The position numbers and the translations under genes are program-made. From Anisakis pegreffii (Eukaryota > Nematoda > Chromadorea > Rhabditida > Anisakidae), in the NCBI GenBank assembly GCA_035041965.1, contig JAPYMA010003040.1, positions 62,001-126,000 of the forward strand: a DNA stretch of 64,000 bases, read 5' to 3'. Positions 12,669 to 24,789 of the stretch are shown here, piece after piece. Position 1 is the first letter of the stretch. Every line of letters begins with the position of its first letter. The notes below the pieces were generated by a model. It ran no database searches. It had not been told where the DNA came from and saw nothing but the letters and a program-made list of their open reading frames with translations.

Positions 12669-14309
12669 GGAATGGAAGCTAAAAAATGACTTTTCCAGAA
12701 ATTAATTATGTGAATTTTGGAAACCTCTAATGAAATGCGATGAACTGTGTATATCAGCTATCAATTTGCGGCGAAAAAAAAAACGATGAACTATGCGCAA
12801 ATTTGAAACCTAACCTATTATACTCATAAACACCTTCCATATAAGATGTAAAGATGCAATAAAATAGAATGAAAACTATGAAGAAAATTGATGATGGAAA
12901 AACAGTGGAAAAATAACTTGAACTGTGTACATGTGATGTGTACTGCTAAAATTATTCAGTTTGTGATGCTACACTTGTACTGGGGTGTAAATTGCTGTGT
13001 AAAATGCATCATCGTTCACTGAGCGGCAATTAAAACTGCAATTCATCTCAAAATTTGAAAACGCATTGAAATGCTTCACAAAATGAAATGCTCAACAAGT
13101 TTAAGCATGCTAATAATTTGACGAACAAAACAGTAAACATTCGCGCTCTGTAATCCTACTGAGAAAACGTATTAGTTCAGCTCAACAGTTCAGCATGAAA
13201 ACGCAATTATGACGTTCTGATCTGGCAGAATGATGCTATTTATTCGGTGATTATGTCATTCTTTTGCGTAATTTGAATCCTTACGAAATGATTGGTTGAT
13301 TCTGGAAGTGAAGACAATTTCCTGATAAAAACAATTCGTAAAAATCGATGGTTATTAGCTTCTGTGCTCATGCTTTCTCAAAGTTATACTTTTCCATAAT
13401 TACGCTGCATCTGGCAGAAATAATGGACCAATTACAGCAGAACGTTTCCTAGAAAGCACTTGTGGTTGAGGTATATCTGCACATCACTTTAGAACAACGA
13501 TTAAGCATGTTCAGTGAAGGTTTTTGACGATGAAGGCAATTTGATCAGTTGAACTCCATGAATCTATCAAATCGGCTTGTCTATATGAAAATTGTTATTC
13601 GCTCACCGATTCAGTAATAATGTAATAAATCGTCGTGAGAGAACAGAAACGATGGTCATTTGAAAATTGCATTGAAATATGATCTTATTGAATGAGTCGG
13701 ATCATTTTTCACATATTCGTCACTGACAATGAGCTTACTTAAAATATGCGATATATCCCGAACAAAATACAGTATGAAATTCAAATTGAGCATATATTGA
13801 ACGCAGTTGATCAGAGCACACTTAAATCAAATAAGAGTTTCGTCAAAGTAGGAAAAAAATTATGATTTTTGAATCGCACTGGAATAATTAAATATTGCAT
13901 TTTACAATTTTCCTATCACCTGACAAAAAATGAAGATGTGATTGTGCATTGATTAGTATGCAAGCACATGGAATGAACAAAGCTAACGCATGAAAAATAG
14001 TAATTTTTGTTTTGCTTTATCGCAGTGCATGACCGGAGGCTATTTGCTAACGCGTTAATTGAATTTCTCACATTCAAAAATTATACGTCAGTAAATAGTG
14101 GATGTGCAGTAAATATGAATGAAGAAGCACAGTGAAGATCCACGCTCGATTTCCTATTCCCCAGCGGCCAATCTATCATTATTCGGAGCCTGTTTGAAAC
14201 CTTCTTTATGAACACGGCTTTTCTCTGTTTTTGATTGAGTTAGACGTAATCAAATGGACCACTTCATTTGGTCAGTAAAATACTATTCAAGAAGTTGATT
14301 CTTCGCATC
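12669..14309. other. No supported gene
   Basis: Several short segments between AG and GT dinucleotides are open, but I could not chain them with agreeing phases. No repeat or RNA gene is seen. Confidence 0.4.
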
Positions 14310-15055
14310 ATATTCAGCATCCAGGAATGCTGCAATTAGCTCTTTCAGAAAGCAAAACGCTAAATTTTTGTTTCAAAAAGTTTTTACAATTTTTAAACGG
14401 TCGCCAAAAAGCAGTAGGTGAAGCTGAAGTTGAGAATGCTAACTGCATGAAGTGTAAAAGTGAAACAGTTGACTGCGATAAATTATTAGTGATGTTGAGA
14501 AGGAATGTGCAAGATTTTTGAGGAAATGATTAGAACGATAGCAATGATGGCGAGTTGATTACTCTCGAATGAGGGCAGCAGATTGAATGATGAGTGTAGT
14601 CGAGTGAAAATGTGCAGCTATTTAAAATGGAAATTCCTACGAGCCTGGTAAGTAAGCTTGAGGCTGAAATGCACATTATTCGCAATGAATTGATGGCATG
14701 ATATTATCGAATTACTTTTTTCGAGAACAACATCACAAAGGTATTCACTGAATGTGATGATTGGAACGTTTTAAAAACGATATCGAAAGAAAAAGACTCA
14801 AGTTTTCAAGAGGATCACAATATCCGAATTTTCAATTAAGCTCTTCTCAAAAAGAATTCCCCGCCAATTAAAACCTGGTTCTGCTGCATTTTTCCACTCT
14901 GAGATTGAGTCATTGAAAGAAAAATATACTACAGCTCAGTGGGTTCCATTTCAGAATTTTAATGAATTAAATAAGAATGCTTTTAAAATAGTGCAATTGA
15001 ATGCTTCCAGTCTCAATTTTGGAATTAGGGCAGAGTAGGTATTCGACGAGGTAAA
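14310..15055 (+). pseudogene. Possible decayed coding region, coiled-coil-like
   Basis: Coding-like stretches follow each other on the plus strand but in different frames and broken by stops. One runs 14318-14518 after an ATTCAG acceptor and contains a CMKC motif. A second begins at 14610, passes over a GTAAGT, is Glu/Lys-rich and is interrupted by TGA near 14700. A third, in another frame, runs from about 14813 to the TAG at about 15040. The run of charged residues suggests a helical protein. This may be an old pseudogene, a gene with introns I failed to place, or chance. No family is recognised. Confidence 0.2.
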
Positions 15056-17446
15056 CTAAGAGTTTAAAGGTCAACTACGACCTAAGCCTACATTTCAATG
15101 ATGAGTGCTACCATTGTGTCAGATTGATAAAAGCATATTGTTACAACGTTGTTATGAAATGTTTACAACTACAGAAATGAGGTAGTAATTGCAATTGTAC
15201 TGATCTTAAGAAGTGTAAACAACGTTAATCATCACTTTTCCGATGGTTGGTGAAGGAAATGAAAAACATTCGAGAGGAGAAATTGTCAATTTCAAGGAGA
15301 TTACTTTCAAAAATGATAAAATCCAATTAAAAAAACGTATACGAGACAAGAGATGACGATAAATGCAAAATAAGAAGATGCTTGAAAGTAGACAGAAGAA
15401 ATTGTAACTGAACGTATAACTGTCGATGAATTGATGAAATGTGATGGGAAAAACATGCAAAAATTGTCATCAATTAAAAGTCGAAAATGGAAATTCAAAA
15501 GGAAATTATCTCATTTTCGCAATGTGATGTTCACAACTTGCGCAGTTCCTTACCAGAATGAAAATGCGAAATGGCAAAAGTGAGTGAGTGAGTGGATGCG
15601 AGGAGCAACAACAAACTGAATTACGCAAACGATAACTTGCATATGTGAAATCGAGCTTTAATCCGCCAATTGTACGCGTAAACAATCGCGCATCTCGACG
15701 CTCCGTTCGGTTTAGTGCCTTGAACATAAGTGTTACAGTTCTTCGCATAATCACTCTATTTTGTGAACTTTATCACCTACAATCGATGCACTACGTTGTG
15801 CACCTTCATCAAAACAAATTATATTGAGACAGCAGCCCGTTCACATTCCGTTACAATCTCCAGCAGTGCATTATCGCTGATAGCGTTTCACTGGATATTG
15901 CCGATCAAGTGTTTGCGGTTCTACGATGTGCATGCATTAATTTTTAAGCAGTTCGGTGACTCACAGTCGACAGCAAAAGTTTCGTTAATGCTCGCGGTTG
16001 TATTCACATAAAGTGGAGTGTTCATATTTCGGTGTGTGAAAATGATCTCAGGAAATAGTGAACAAAAAGTAAATTATGGTGATCGTCATATAAACAAAGT
16101 AGTAGAGATGTGGTCTGAGGGCATTTCATGAGTTTACCTCTTCGCTCTCATGGAAGTCCGCAAGAGTGACGCTTGTCAACAAGTGGTAAAACTAAAAATG
16201 TTTAACTGCTCATGTGCATCATATAATTGCATATACGCATTAAGAGTTCCATCGAACACAGTCAGTCACGCTACCCATCGCAATTAACTGAGCGATTGAA
16301 ATTTTTTTCGGTTGAACGAAATCAGACGAATAGCATTTTCTCGGACTTTCATTACATATAAACGAGATCTAAAGTGATTCTGAGCTTTGAGAAAGAGGCA
16401 GAAAACGATACGCGAACATTTTAACGAAAACAATCGTTCAATTGCTGTTTTGTCATGATTCTCTCTTCACGTTCATAAGACAAGAAGTAATCATTTTGCT
16501 CATTAACAAGACGAGATCAGGAGCACCTTCCTAGAAAATAACAGATGATGAAAATAAGAGGATCATACTTTCACTGGGCAAGACGAAATGCAATGATGTA
16601 CTTTGCAGACTAGCGATTTTGACCACGTCTCATAGATTAATCGCACTTTCAGTTCTGAGGACACCATCAGTATTTCTTAAACACATCCCAACAGTCACTT
16701 AATCCACTCGCTTGAGTGCACCCATACTTATGACGTGTGATAAATACATTCAATAGCCTCAGTGATTGCATTTCTTCATACAGTTGTGTTCTTCATTGCG
16801 CTACAATATTCTGCTGTCCTGCAAGGTAATCAATCCCCTTCTCCCCTCCTCTCTCCCTGTTAGATTGCTGAAAATGGCTTAAGCTTATTTGACTGACCAA
16901 AGTTCGATCTACTGAACTGAAAATATGGATAAAAATTGGAACAAAGCAACTAGTCGTACTTCTATAACTAACTGAAATGATACCGATTTTCAGTATGTCG
17001 GCTTCAAAAATCGATTTGCTGCATATTGGATTGACTTATTGCATCAAAAGAACACGAATATATGCAATTCACTCCATCTGTCAATTCATCATCTCTACTG
17101 CGCAGTCAATAATTAATCAGCAATAAACAAATGTAACGAATGAATGAAATTAATCATCCAACGAAAGGATTAGCAATGAGAGAACGAGCGGATGCACTAA
17201 TAACTCTGTCATCACCAAATCACCTGTCCAGATCGGAATTTCGCGAAGGAAGATGATTCTTTGCACTGATCTTGTTAGTTGTTCGGTAACAAGAATGTTG
17301 AGAGGAAGAATATGTTATTTATGGTAATAGTTATAAAAGAGAGGCGTAAAGTATGAACAGCTATTGAGATTGCTAATTAAGTGAAAAAATGAGCAAACCA
17401 TCACATCAATGCTAATGGTGCGAATGTTCATTTTCACACGCCTAGG
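15056..17446. other. No supported gene
   Basis: Open frames at about 15506-15754 (-) and 15645-15827 (+) overlap each other, and neither has flanking splice sites that lead anywhere. Plus-strand frames at about 17170-17550 look protein-like but partly mirror the minus-strand exon at 17447-17550. Confidence 0.4.
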
Positions 17447-17698
17447 TCACTTAAGAGGATATTTGTCTTTGCTACTTCGATCATCGCAAGAGCAATAAAC
17501 GTGAACGCTCATCGCAAGCAGAAGCAAGTGGTGGTGCGGTGTCTGAGACTCTGTAACAGCATCCACTGAGATTTTTGTATGTGTTTTCAAGGGAACGTTT
17601 CTGCCCTCAACATAAAAAACTTACCAAACCAATCATACAAATCCATAAAGATACCACAATCGGTTCCAAGGAAATGCTCAACGTGAGAATCACAAAGG
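17447..17698 (-). CDS. Candidate last two exons of an unrecognised gene
   Basis: The penultimate exon (17698-17625) enters in phase 2, encodes 24 residues including a GTDCGIF stretch, and ends at a perfect GTAAGT donor in phase 1. The last exon (17550-17447) follows a GTTACAG acceptor in phase 1 and encodes 33 residues to TGA, with HHH and CSC motifs. An earlier exon probably lies near 17980-17900, after a TTGCAG acceptor, but more than one frame is open there, so the N-terminus is not given. No domain is recognised. Confidence 0.3.
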
Positions 17699-19402
17699 CT
17701 AATCAATTACTCAACTGATGTAAGTCCAAAGATGTTTTAACCATTTTGCCATAAACATTCGTACCTAATCATAGAATGTTAGATGCAACAAATGCAACAG
17801 AAACGAGGGAAGTGAATTCAGATGTTTCCATGACAACATTATTAGTTGAATGATTCGATCAGATTTCTACACTGTTCAATTTCTCACGATATTTTAGAAA
17901 CAAAAATACCCAATTGTTATCAAGAGGATTATTGTTGAAGTGATACTTAGTGAATTCTTCCAAAAAGAACTGCGAAACTGCAATTCAAAAATTTTCAAAT
18001 GAAATAATAAATGTTTGAAAAACGTTGGTTGAACGTTTGCAGATTGTCAAAAACTTCTTGAGTCTTCTGTTCTTTAATGAGAAACTCAAAACCATGGTGA
18101 AATTTCAACTACTTTCGTAGGCATTTACTATTACTGACGGCTTGAACGATGAACAAATTCGAAATGATCATAAAAGTTGAAGAAAATGATGTTGGAATGA
18201 AAAACGCGTTTCAATACGTCATTTTTATGGCTGATCTGGGAAGTTTTTGCGCACAAAAGTATAAATGTTTTTGTTTCGTTACAAATTGATATGGCTATCA
18301 TTATGCTCAATCAACGAAACTCATTTATCTTCTTTTCATATTCACTTTTTGTATGCCGCTATGAACACAGCTTCCTGAGTCGCTCAGAAATCAACATTTC
18401 AGGATGACTTATCGAGACAGTTTTGTTTCTTTATCACCTTAAATCATTCATCCGCTTTTGTGGTTTGATTCATCATTACTGCTATTTGTTCAGAGCAATA
18501 ATATGAATTCATTGAGCAAATAGCATAAACACAACGACAGAATGAATGCAATTATAGTAAATTGAACGAACAATTCCAAATGGTCGTGCAATTCTTTTTT
18601 GCAGCAATTTTACAAATGATTTCTGATACTTTAGATAATTTCATACCTTTGAAGGCGAATGATTTTGAGTACAAGTAGGTGCTAGTTCGCTGCTCACATT
18701 TTCATTTGGGATCGACAACACTAATTATTTGGTGGGAAACCCTACAGTCTATAATCTATCCATGCCCATATCGCCCTATTTTGCCTACATCCACAATTTA
18801 GAGAAACCATAAGATCCAATAACCGACCTGGTTAATGAGTTCTCTTACATTTCAGGTTTCAGGAACATCTCGTATTTCATTAATAATTCCTCGTGGCATA
18901 AATTGATACCAGTTCTTACTGTTGTATAGTTTGCTGTAACTTAGTTCTTGTTTTCATAGAATTGTTGTTAAAATAGCACTAAGTTATTTTTTTGGATCCG
19001 TTAAAGTCATAGCATTAATTGCGACGACATTCTCACACAAATCAATTTTAGGTGGATTCGATTCCAAGCATCGATGTGTTCAGAAACTACTACTCTTGTC
19101 ATATGTTGTTATGAATCAATTCGCCCTTTCTGACTGAATTTGCATAACAACACACCGAACTTCATTCTATGAAAAATACTCGTGATCCATTGATTTTCGA
19201 ACTGTGATTCACTGATTGCCATCCTTTTCTCTTCATCTACCATCAGATTGGTTGTAGCAATCAATTCAATATCTGAAATATTTAAAATTACTCATGTGAT
19301 CCTTGCTAGTCAGATAGTTATAACAGTGGTGAACATGACTACAGTAACATCGCTCAAGATCGTTGCAATAACATATTGATAATAGCAACTTTAAATATTA
19401 TA
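17699..19402. other. No firm gene
   Basis: Possible upstream exons of the 17447-17698 gene lie at about 17900-17980. The rest, to the mariner-like element, has no frame of 60 codons and no visible repeat. Confidence 0.4.
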
Positions 19403-20316
19403 CAGGGTGAATTAAAAAGAGCACGGCGGTTTCAAGTTGTCATAAAACGGGAATGAAAGGTATAATTGGCAAAACTTTTTTCTTTTGCAATTTTTCATGT
19501 TATGAAGTTTTGACACATTATGTTGTAGAATGTAAGTCAAAAACTGTTTGGGAAATTTTCGTTAATTTTTTCATCGTTCAATTTACGACCTTCGAAACTT
19601 TTAATTTTCAGCTTTTTTTCTCGAGATTTTGGGTCCTTTCACTTCCTTTTTAGATTTTTCACTTTCTTCCAGATTGCGGGATGGACAGATGAACATCGTA
19701 CGTTCGTTGTCGAAATGTTCCTCAAGAACTAGGAATCTGTGATTGCAACGCAACGTGCGTTTCGTAGGCGCTTCCTGCGTGATTTTAATCCAGTGGCTCC
19801 CGCTTCTTGCACCTTACCGCACGCCATTTTGTGGTGTTCTCGCAGTCTGATTGATGTTCGCTTTGATGTTGATCCAGTGGCTCTGAATTTTGCAATCCAT
19901 AACAAAATCATGCTTGGAGCAGGCACGGGACGATATCGACCATGCAAGAAGCACCTACGAAACGCACGTTGCGTTGCAATCACGGATTCCTGGTTTTTGA
20001 AGAACACTGCGATAAAGAACGCACGATGTTCATCTATCCTTTCCACAATCTAAAAAAGTGAAAAATCTAGAAAAGAAGTGAAAAACCTAAAATCTCAAGA
20101 AGAAGACTAAAAATTGAAAATTTTGAAGGTCGTAAATTGAACGATGAAGAAATTAATGAATATTTTTTAAACAGGTGTTGACTTACTTTCTATAACACAA
20201 TGTGCCAAAACTTCATAACATGAATATTTACAAAAGAAAAAAGTTTTGCTAATTATCCATTTCATTGCCGTCTTATATTCAACTTGAAACTGCCGTATTC
20301 TTTTTAATTCACCCTA
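19403..20316. mobile_element. Fold-back mariner-like element, 914 bp
   Basis: The ends are inverted copies: CAGGGTGAATTAAAAAGA on the left and its near-complement, ending CACCCTA, on the right. TA dinucleotides flank both sides (19401-19402 and 20317-20318), as in the Tc1/mariner superfamily. The arms are not limited to short terminal repeats. About 380 bases on each side are imperfect inverted copies, so the element is largely palindromic around a centre near 19790-19930. Both arms contain the same N-terminal part of a transposase-like reading frame. The catalytic DDE region is absent, so the element cannot be autonomous. Confidence 0.8.
19729..20046 (-). pseudogene. Transposase N-terminal helix-turn-helix fragment inside the fold-back element
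   Basis: The minus-strand frame opens with a stretch reading NQESVIATQRAFRR, followed by an ILLWIAKFRATGS segment. This pattern is typical of the helix-turn-helix (DUF4817-type) N-terminus of mariner/IS630-like transposases. It then runs into the other arm, read backwards, so the end of the frame is not real protein. The plus strand carries the second copy of the start (IATQRAFRR near 19742), where a stop codon (TAG, 19731-19733) interrupts the preceding residues. No catalytic domain follows in either copy. Confidence 0.65.
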
Positions 20317-20368
20317 TACCACATGCATTAACCAGAAGACGATAATAATTGATAATAGAAACAAATAG

Positions 20369-20778
20369 TCACAGATTAGCGAAGTACACAGCGCTAAAGA
20401 GACTATACCTGGAGTTGAGACAAGATTAAATAAAGTACAAATAAGTGTGACATTTCACTTAATTCTGGCTATAAGAAATATGAAATTATTCCTCTTCATT
20501 ACTTACGCTATTTCTATCCAGCAAAGTTGTTTTTGTGGTTCAGAATAACTCGAACGATAGTCACATAGCAATAACAGATGTTTCAATAGTGGTATTAAAA
20601 AATTATGATGGAAAAGATTCGTGAACAATGTTTGAGAAACGGTAACCTCGATCGAATGAGTCAAAAACAGCTGAAACGAAGCGACAGTGAGAAGATGCAT
20701 GATGAGGATACTGGGTTGTGAAGGGAGAATCTTCACGCTTATTTGATTGGTGGAGTAAAATATCGTCGAAAGTTTCAT
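20369..20778 (-). CDS. Candidate three-exon small gene, about 81 residues
   Basis: Exons are 20778-20737 (ATG start, GTGAAG donor, phase 0), 20670-20507 (TTTCAG acceptor, GTAAGT donor, phase 2) and 20408-20369 (CTCCAG acceptor, TGA stop). The middle exon has the best signals and encodes 54 residues rich in Leu and His, with a hydrophobic run LIPLLKHLLLL. The product could be a small membrane protein. It ends about 50 bases from the fold-back element. No family is recognised. The first exon may be wrong, since the frame is also open without that splice. Confidence 0.3.
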
Positions 20779-21017
20779 GAATATAGATCGAATTTAGCAG
20801 CTAAAGAGTGTAAGGATCTAATACGCTTTGTGCATTGCTTTAATAACCTGAGAATGTATTCTGATACATTTATGAGTCTTATAGAATGGTGAACCCAAAA
20901 GAACAGTAAGTACTAAACATTCAGTTTTGATCGTTGCAGATCAACCTTAACGTGTGCCTATTCAAGTGCATAAAATAGATGGGATCATTAACTGTCATTC
21001 AAAAAGTTGATTCTTAG

Positions 21018-21259
21018 TAATGATGCCTCGGCTCCGGAGCCAACCAGAATATTTTTAGTTGCCTCAAAAATATCACGGCGATATTCAATAGTCCGAGCTA
21101 AAGCCTGCATGACAGTTTTTTGCGGATCCGAATTGTTCCGGAGCCAGAGCTGGAACGGAGCTGAGGAAAGCTCGGAGCTGAAATTGGAGCCGAAAATTTT
21201 AACAATGCGGAGATACAGTCAATTTTGGGTTAATTTTTTTTTCAAATCAGACATCACTG
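21018..21259. mobile_element. hAT-type MITE, 242 bp, with a perfect 8-bp target duplication
   Basis: ATTCTTAG occurs exactly at 21010-21017 and again at 21260-21267, flanking the element. The left end reads TAATGATG and the right end, reversed, CAGTGATG. This matches the short imperfect terminal repeats of hAT elements. The interior is filled with degenerate GGAGCC/GGCTCC and GGAGCTCGG-like words. There is no transposase frame. Confidence 0.75.
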
Positions 21260-21267
21260 ATTCTTAG

Positions 21268-23390
21268 CCGAAAAAAATACACATCCAAATCAACGCATGA
21301 ATAGACTAACAATATTTAGTTAAAAGAGTTCATATGAAAGATCTTTAGTTCATGTGAGAGCGATAGTATAGTAGCTGGTACTATTGCGATAATTTTCAAT
21401 CTTTTACGAAGAAGGATAACATCAAATGATTGCTGACAAATCAGTTATTCTGTTGAGAAATGAATTCAGCATTTTTGCATCGCACTTCGGTCCGCTATGA
21501 ATAATTCAAGATGCCACTGAAATAGCATTATTGAGAGATGTATCATAATCACCCGAAATGGGAGATTTCTTATACATACAGTGATGGTATTCGATTTGGT
21601 GACATCGTAATGAGATTTGCGTGATGAGGTTTCGAGGGTAATCGAATGAAGCACTCTCGGAATATGTAAATGCGATGAACGTTATCGAGTGGAAGCAGTT
21701 CATGCAGCCTAAGTCCAATACTAACAAAATCAACAGCTTACCAAATTATGCAAATTTTGGACAGTTTAGCTCTTTTTTAACTCCTTCACTGGCGTCATCA
21801 ACGTTCGTTTTCAAGCAACTTACAAGTCATCTCGAATTGGATGGATGAAGACGGGAAAAACGGAAAAAAAAATGTAATTTGCTGAGTTAAATCAAACATT
21901 TCCGGGTGCAACAAATGGAAAATTTCAGTCTCCCTCAAAAACTGCAAGCATTTCTCCTTCGAATAAAATCGCTTCGCTTCCTTTCAAAGAGACCAACATG
22001 CAGCATTTCTGTCCACATTTTGCTTTCTCACCGTCAGATGATGATTGCTCACAGTTTCTAAAAATGATGGAAGTGCGTTATTGCAGACGTTTGAGGTGCG
22101 CATGATTCGATGACAGCTCAATGCTTTCGCGATTAAATTAAAATATCACCAACGAAACAGCAGAATATTTCACTTAAAATAATCAATCACAAAAATATGA
22201 GTAATTATTTGTCTGGATGGTTGGTAAATAAATGCCACACACCAGTTATCTGCGCAAAATTCTGGTTCTCAACGGCGCACAAGAATCGAATATTAAAGAG
22301 ATAAGAAACGTAAACGACGGTCATTAGATGACCATTTCTGCACTTGTTTAAACATTTGACCATTGAATAGATACAGAAGCGCGTGCAGAAAAAACCGAGA
22401 GGACTTGAGTTGATGTACAGCAGCACTGTGAGTTTCAAAACTTCACAACTGATCCGGCTTCCACCTCGTTAGTTGAGCGGTGATTCCAGGTAGAATATTT
22501 AATTTTCTTGACTCATTTTGATCATTCCGAGAAGTTTTGATCAAAATCACATTGCGGGTCAGGGATCAGTGTTGAAAATACCGTAATTGGCCACGTCATT
22601 CAAGGAAAAGTGATTAAAAAATTGATAATTATAGCTCATTTTATTTATTATTACATGCTCCATAATTAATTGCTTTAAAAATTTCATTGTTTCCAAATTA
22701 TTAACGAGATTCATCGGATTTACTACGCACAGTTTATGGAGTGCTGGTCGGCTTACCGGCTACGATTTTACCACATAGAAACATCTAGAAAAAGACCATA
22801 AACGGTCGTATGGGTGTGATTTGAGTTGATTAGCAATTGGATTCATGTGAATCATCGCTGATTATATATGCATATACATTCAATGAACTACAAATAATCT
22901 GGCGTCACCAAAGCTAGTCGGACGAATTTCAATAATTATTGAGAATCGAGATTGCATACAGCATTGTGCAAAACCGTACAAATGAAGTGTTGTTTAACAC
23001 TATCGATTACGGTTCCCTTCATTTTGTGTTTAGCATTTTTACATTATAAAATTCATGTGAACAGATTAACACTCTGTTGTTAGTTCCAAATCCCCATTTG
23101 TTTTCTCTATTACAATTTGTGAATAAATTTCAAAATTAAAATCGCTCTTCTTCTCGACCACTTGTGACATTTGAGATTTCATCGAGTGTAGTTGGGTAAG
23201 CATTAGTATGATCGGTTGAGAAATGTGCCTAGGACTAAGGGAATTCAACTTCATTGAGTACGATATGCTGTTCGCGTTCAGTTCATCATTATGATCGTTA
23301 TAAAGTTCAATCTTTTGTTTGATAGCACTCAGTGCATGCGATCGGTGAATGTGAAGGATAATTAATCGCCAGAAATCTTGTTAAGGATAG
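21268..23390. other. Mostly unassigned; three short minus-strand frames
   Basis: Minus-strand frames of modest coding appearance occur at 21703-21506 (ATG, hydrophobic start, 65 residues), 22363-22205 (ATG, 52 residues) and 23254-23066 (ATG, 62 residues, charged and the most protein-like of the three). None has a recognised motif or clear splice partners. At this length they are expected by chance, so I do not call genes. Confidence 0.2.
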
Positions 23391-23398
23391 AGCAGCAG

Positions 23399-24644
23399 TA
23401 GGGTTTGCACGGGATCCTGGGATCCCGAGATTACAGTTCTGATCCCGATCCCAGGATTTAAGTTTTGAAAAATGCCGGGATTTCGGGATTTGATAAAACA
23501 GGTCAATTTGTGTGAATTTTAATAATATGCCCATCGTGAAGCAAGCCTTAATCATTCCCATTTAATTTATATGCAGTTATCCTTGCTGTTTGCCCTCTAT
23601 CATTGATGTTCAGCTAAGAAAAATAGACGCAATTTGGACGAATGACATGATCAACGACAGCTCGATGAACTTTTACGTAACATTTCATTGAATATTCAAC
23701 TGATTATTCCGCTCTTCATTGGTTTATATCAAGCTCATCTGGATGCATTTCTATGTAACAGACTAACAGAGATGATCACATTTTCTAATAAAAACCAGGA
23801 GCAACAAAGTTCAATGAAATTTTGAGTCTTTTCCTCCCACAAGATTTGTTCGGCTTCAATATTCCATCTGATAATTCAACTGCATGTTCCAAAGACTGCA
23901 AGTCTTTTTACTTCGCTATTTGGAAACGTTTCCATCTCATCGAAATGTACTTAATTCTCACTGAGTTCACTCATGGAGAATTCACTGCCGAAGTGAGCAA
24001 AGTTGTTCCATTCAAAAGGATCTTAAGCTTGAATATCAAGTACATTTGCATGATTTTTGAGCGAAATTATCAAATATGTAAGTACTCGATGGTTCGATGA
24101 AAATCCATTGCAGATGTTTATTCACTTTTTAGATAAACTCTAAACTTTCAATTTTGCCAAAACTCGAATGATATAATTCATGCGATGCATTTTTTTTTGT
24201 AAAAAATCGAAATTTTCGAAAGGGCAGAATTTAGTTGATGTTAATGCTGAGAGGAAATGGAGTTAAAGCATTGCAAATAAGTGTTTGAGAATCAAGAATT
24301 TCATATTCACATGTAAGTGTACTGTTATTAGCTTAGACCCGAGACGATAAGATGCCTTGGCATAGAAAAAGCAGTATGCCCTTACGACATGATCATTGGC
24401 ATCATTATATGAAGTTTTAATTTTAATTTGAACAATTTGGTTTTTCGAATTTGTTCAATAATTTATTGAATTAACACCTTTCTGATTAATAATGAACATA
24501 TTGGCTCGAAAAATGTGTTTAAACATGCCCCGCATCGATATATCAATAATTGTTCGATCCCGGGATTATCCCAGGTTCAAAACTCGATCCCGGGTTAAAT
24601 CCCGATCCCGGGATTGAAAAATCGTCGGGATTTTGCAAACCCTA
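23399..24644. mobile_element. Non-autonomous hAT-like element, 1246 bp
   Basis: The element begins TAGGGTTTGCA and ends TGCAAACCCTA, an 11-bp perfect inverted pair of the hAT type. It is flanked by 8-bp near-duplicates: AGCAGCAG (23391-23398) and AGCAGCAC (24645-24652). Just inside both ends lie clusters of GATCCCGGGAT-like words (five to six copies in all), which resemble subterminal transposase-binding repeats. The interior has short frames, including one at 23822-24100 that runs into a GTAAGT, but nothing I can identify as hAT transposase. Confidence 0.75.
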
Positions 24645-24669
24645 AGCAGCACTCATCTTAGAGTACCGA

Positions 24670-24789
24670 GAAGTTAACATTGGCCAGATCAATTAATATG
24701 AAAGTTTGTGAAGTTAAGGTTACTCAGATCAATTACAATGAAAATTTGTGAAATTAAGGTTAGTCAGATCAGTTAGTACGAAAAATTGC
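24670..24789 (+). repeat. 40-bp tandem repeat, three units
   Basis: Units of exactly 40 bases start at 24670, 24710 and 24750. Each begins GAAGTTAA or GAAATTAA and contains CAGATCAATTA or a one-base variant. The divergence between units is roughly 10-25 percent. The array sits 25 bases beyond the end of the hAT-like element. Confidence 0.8.

Noticed and set aside
17456..17555. Plus-strand exon-like segment with varied composition
   Set aside because: It mirrors the minus-strand exon 17550-17447, which has a GTTACAG acceptor and a phase match to a GTAAGT exon.
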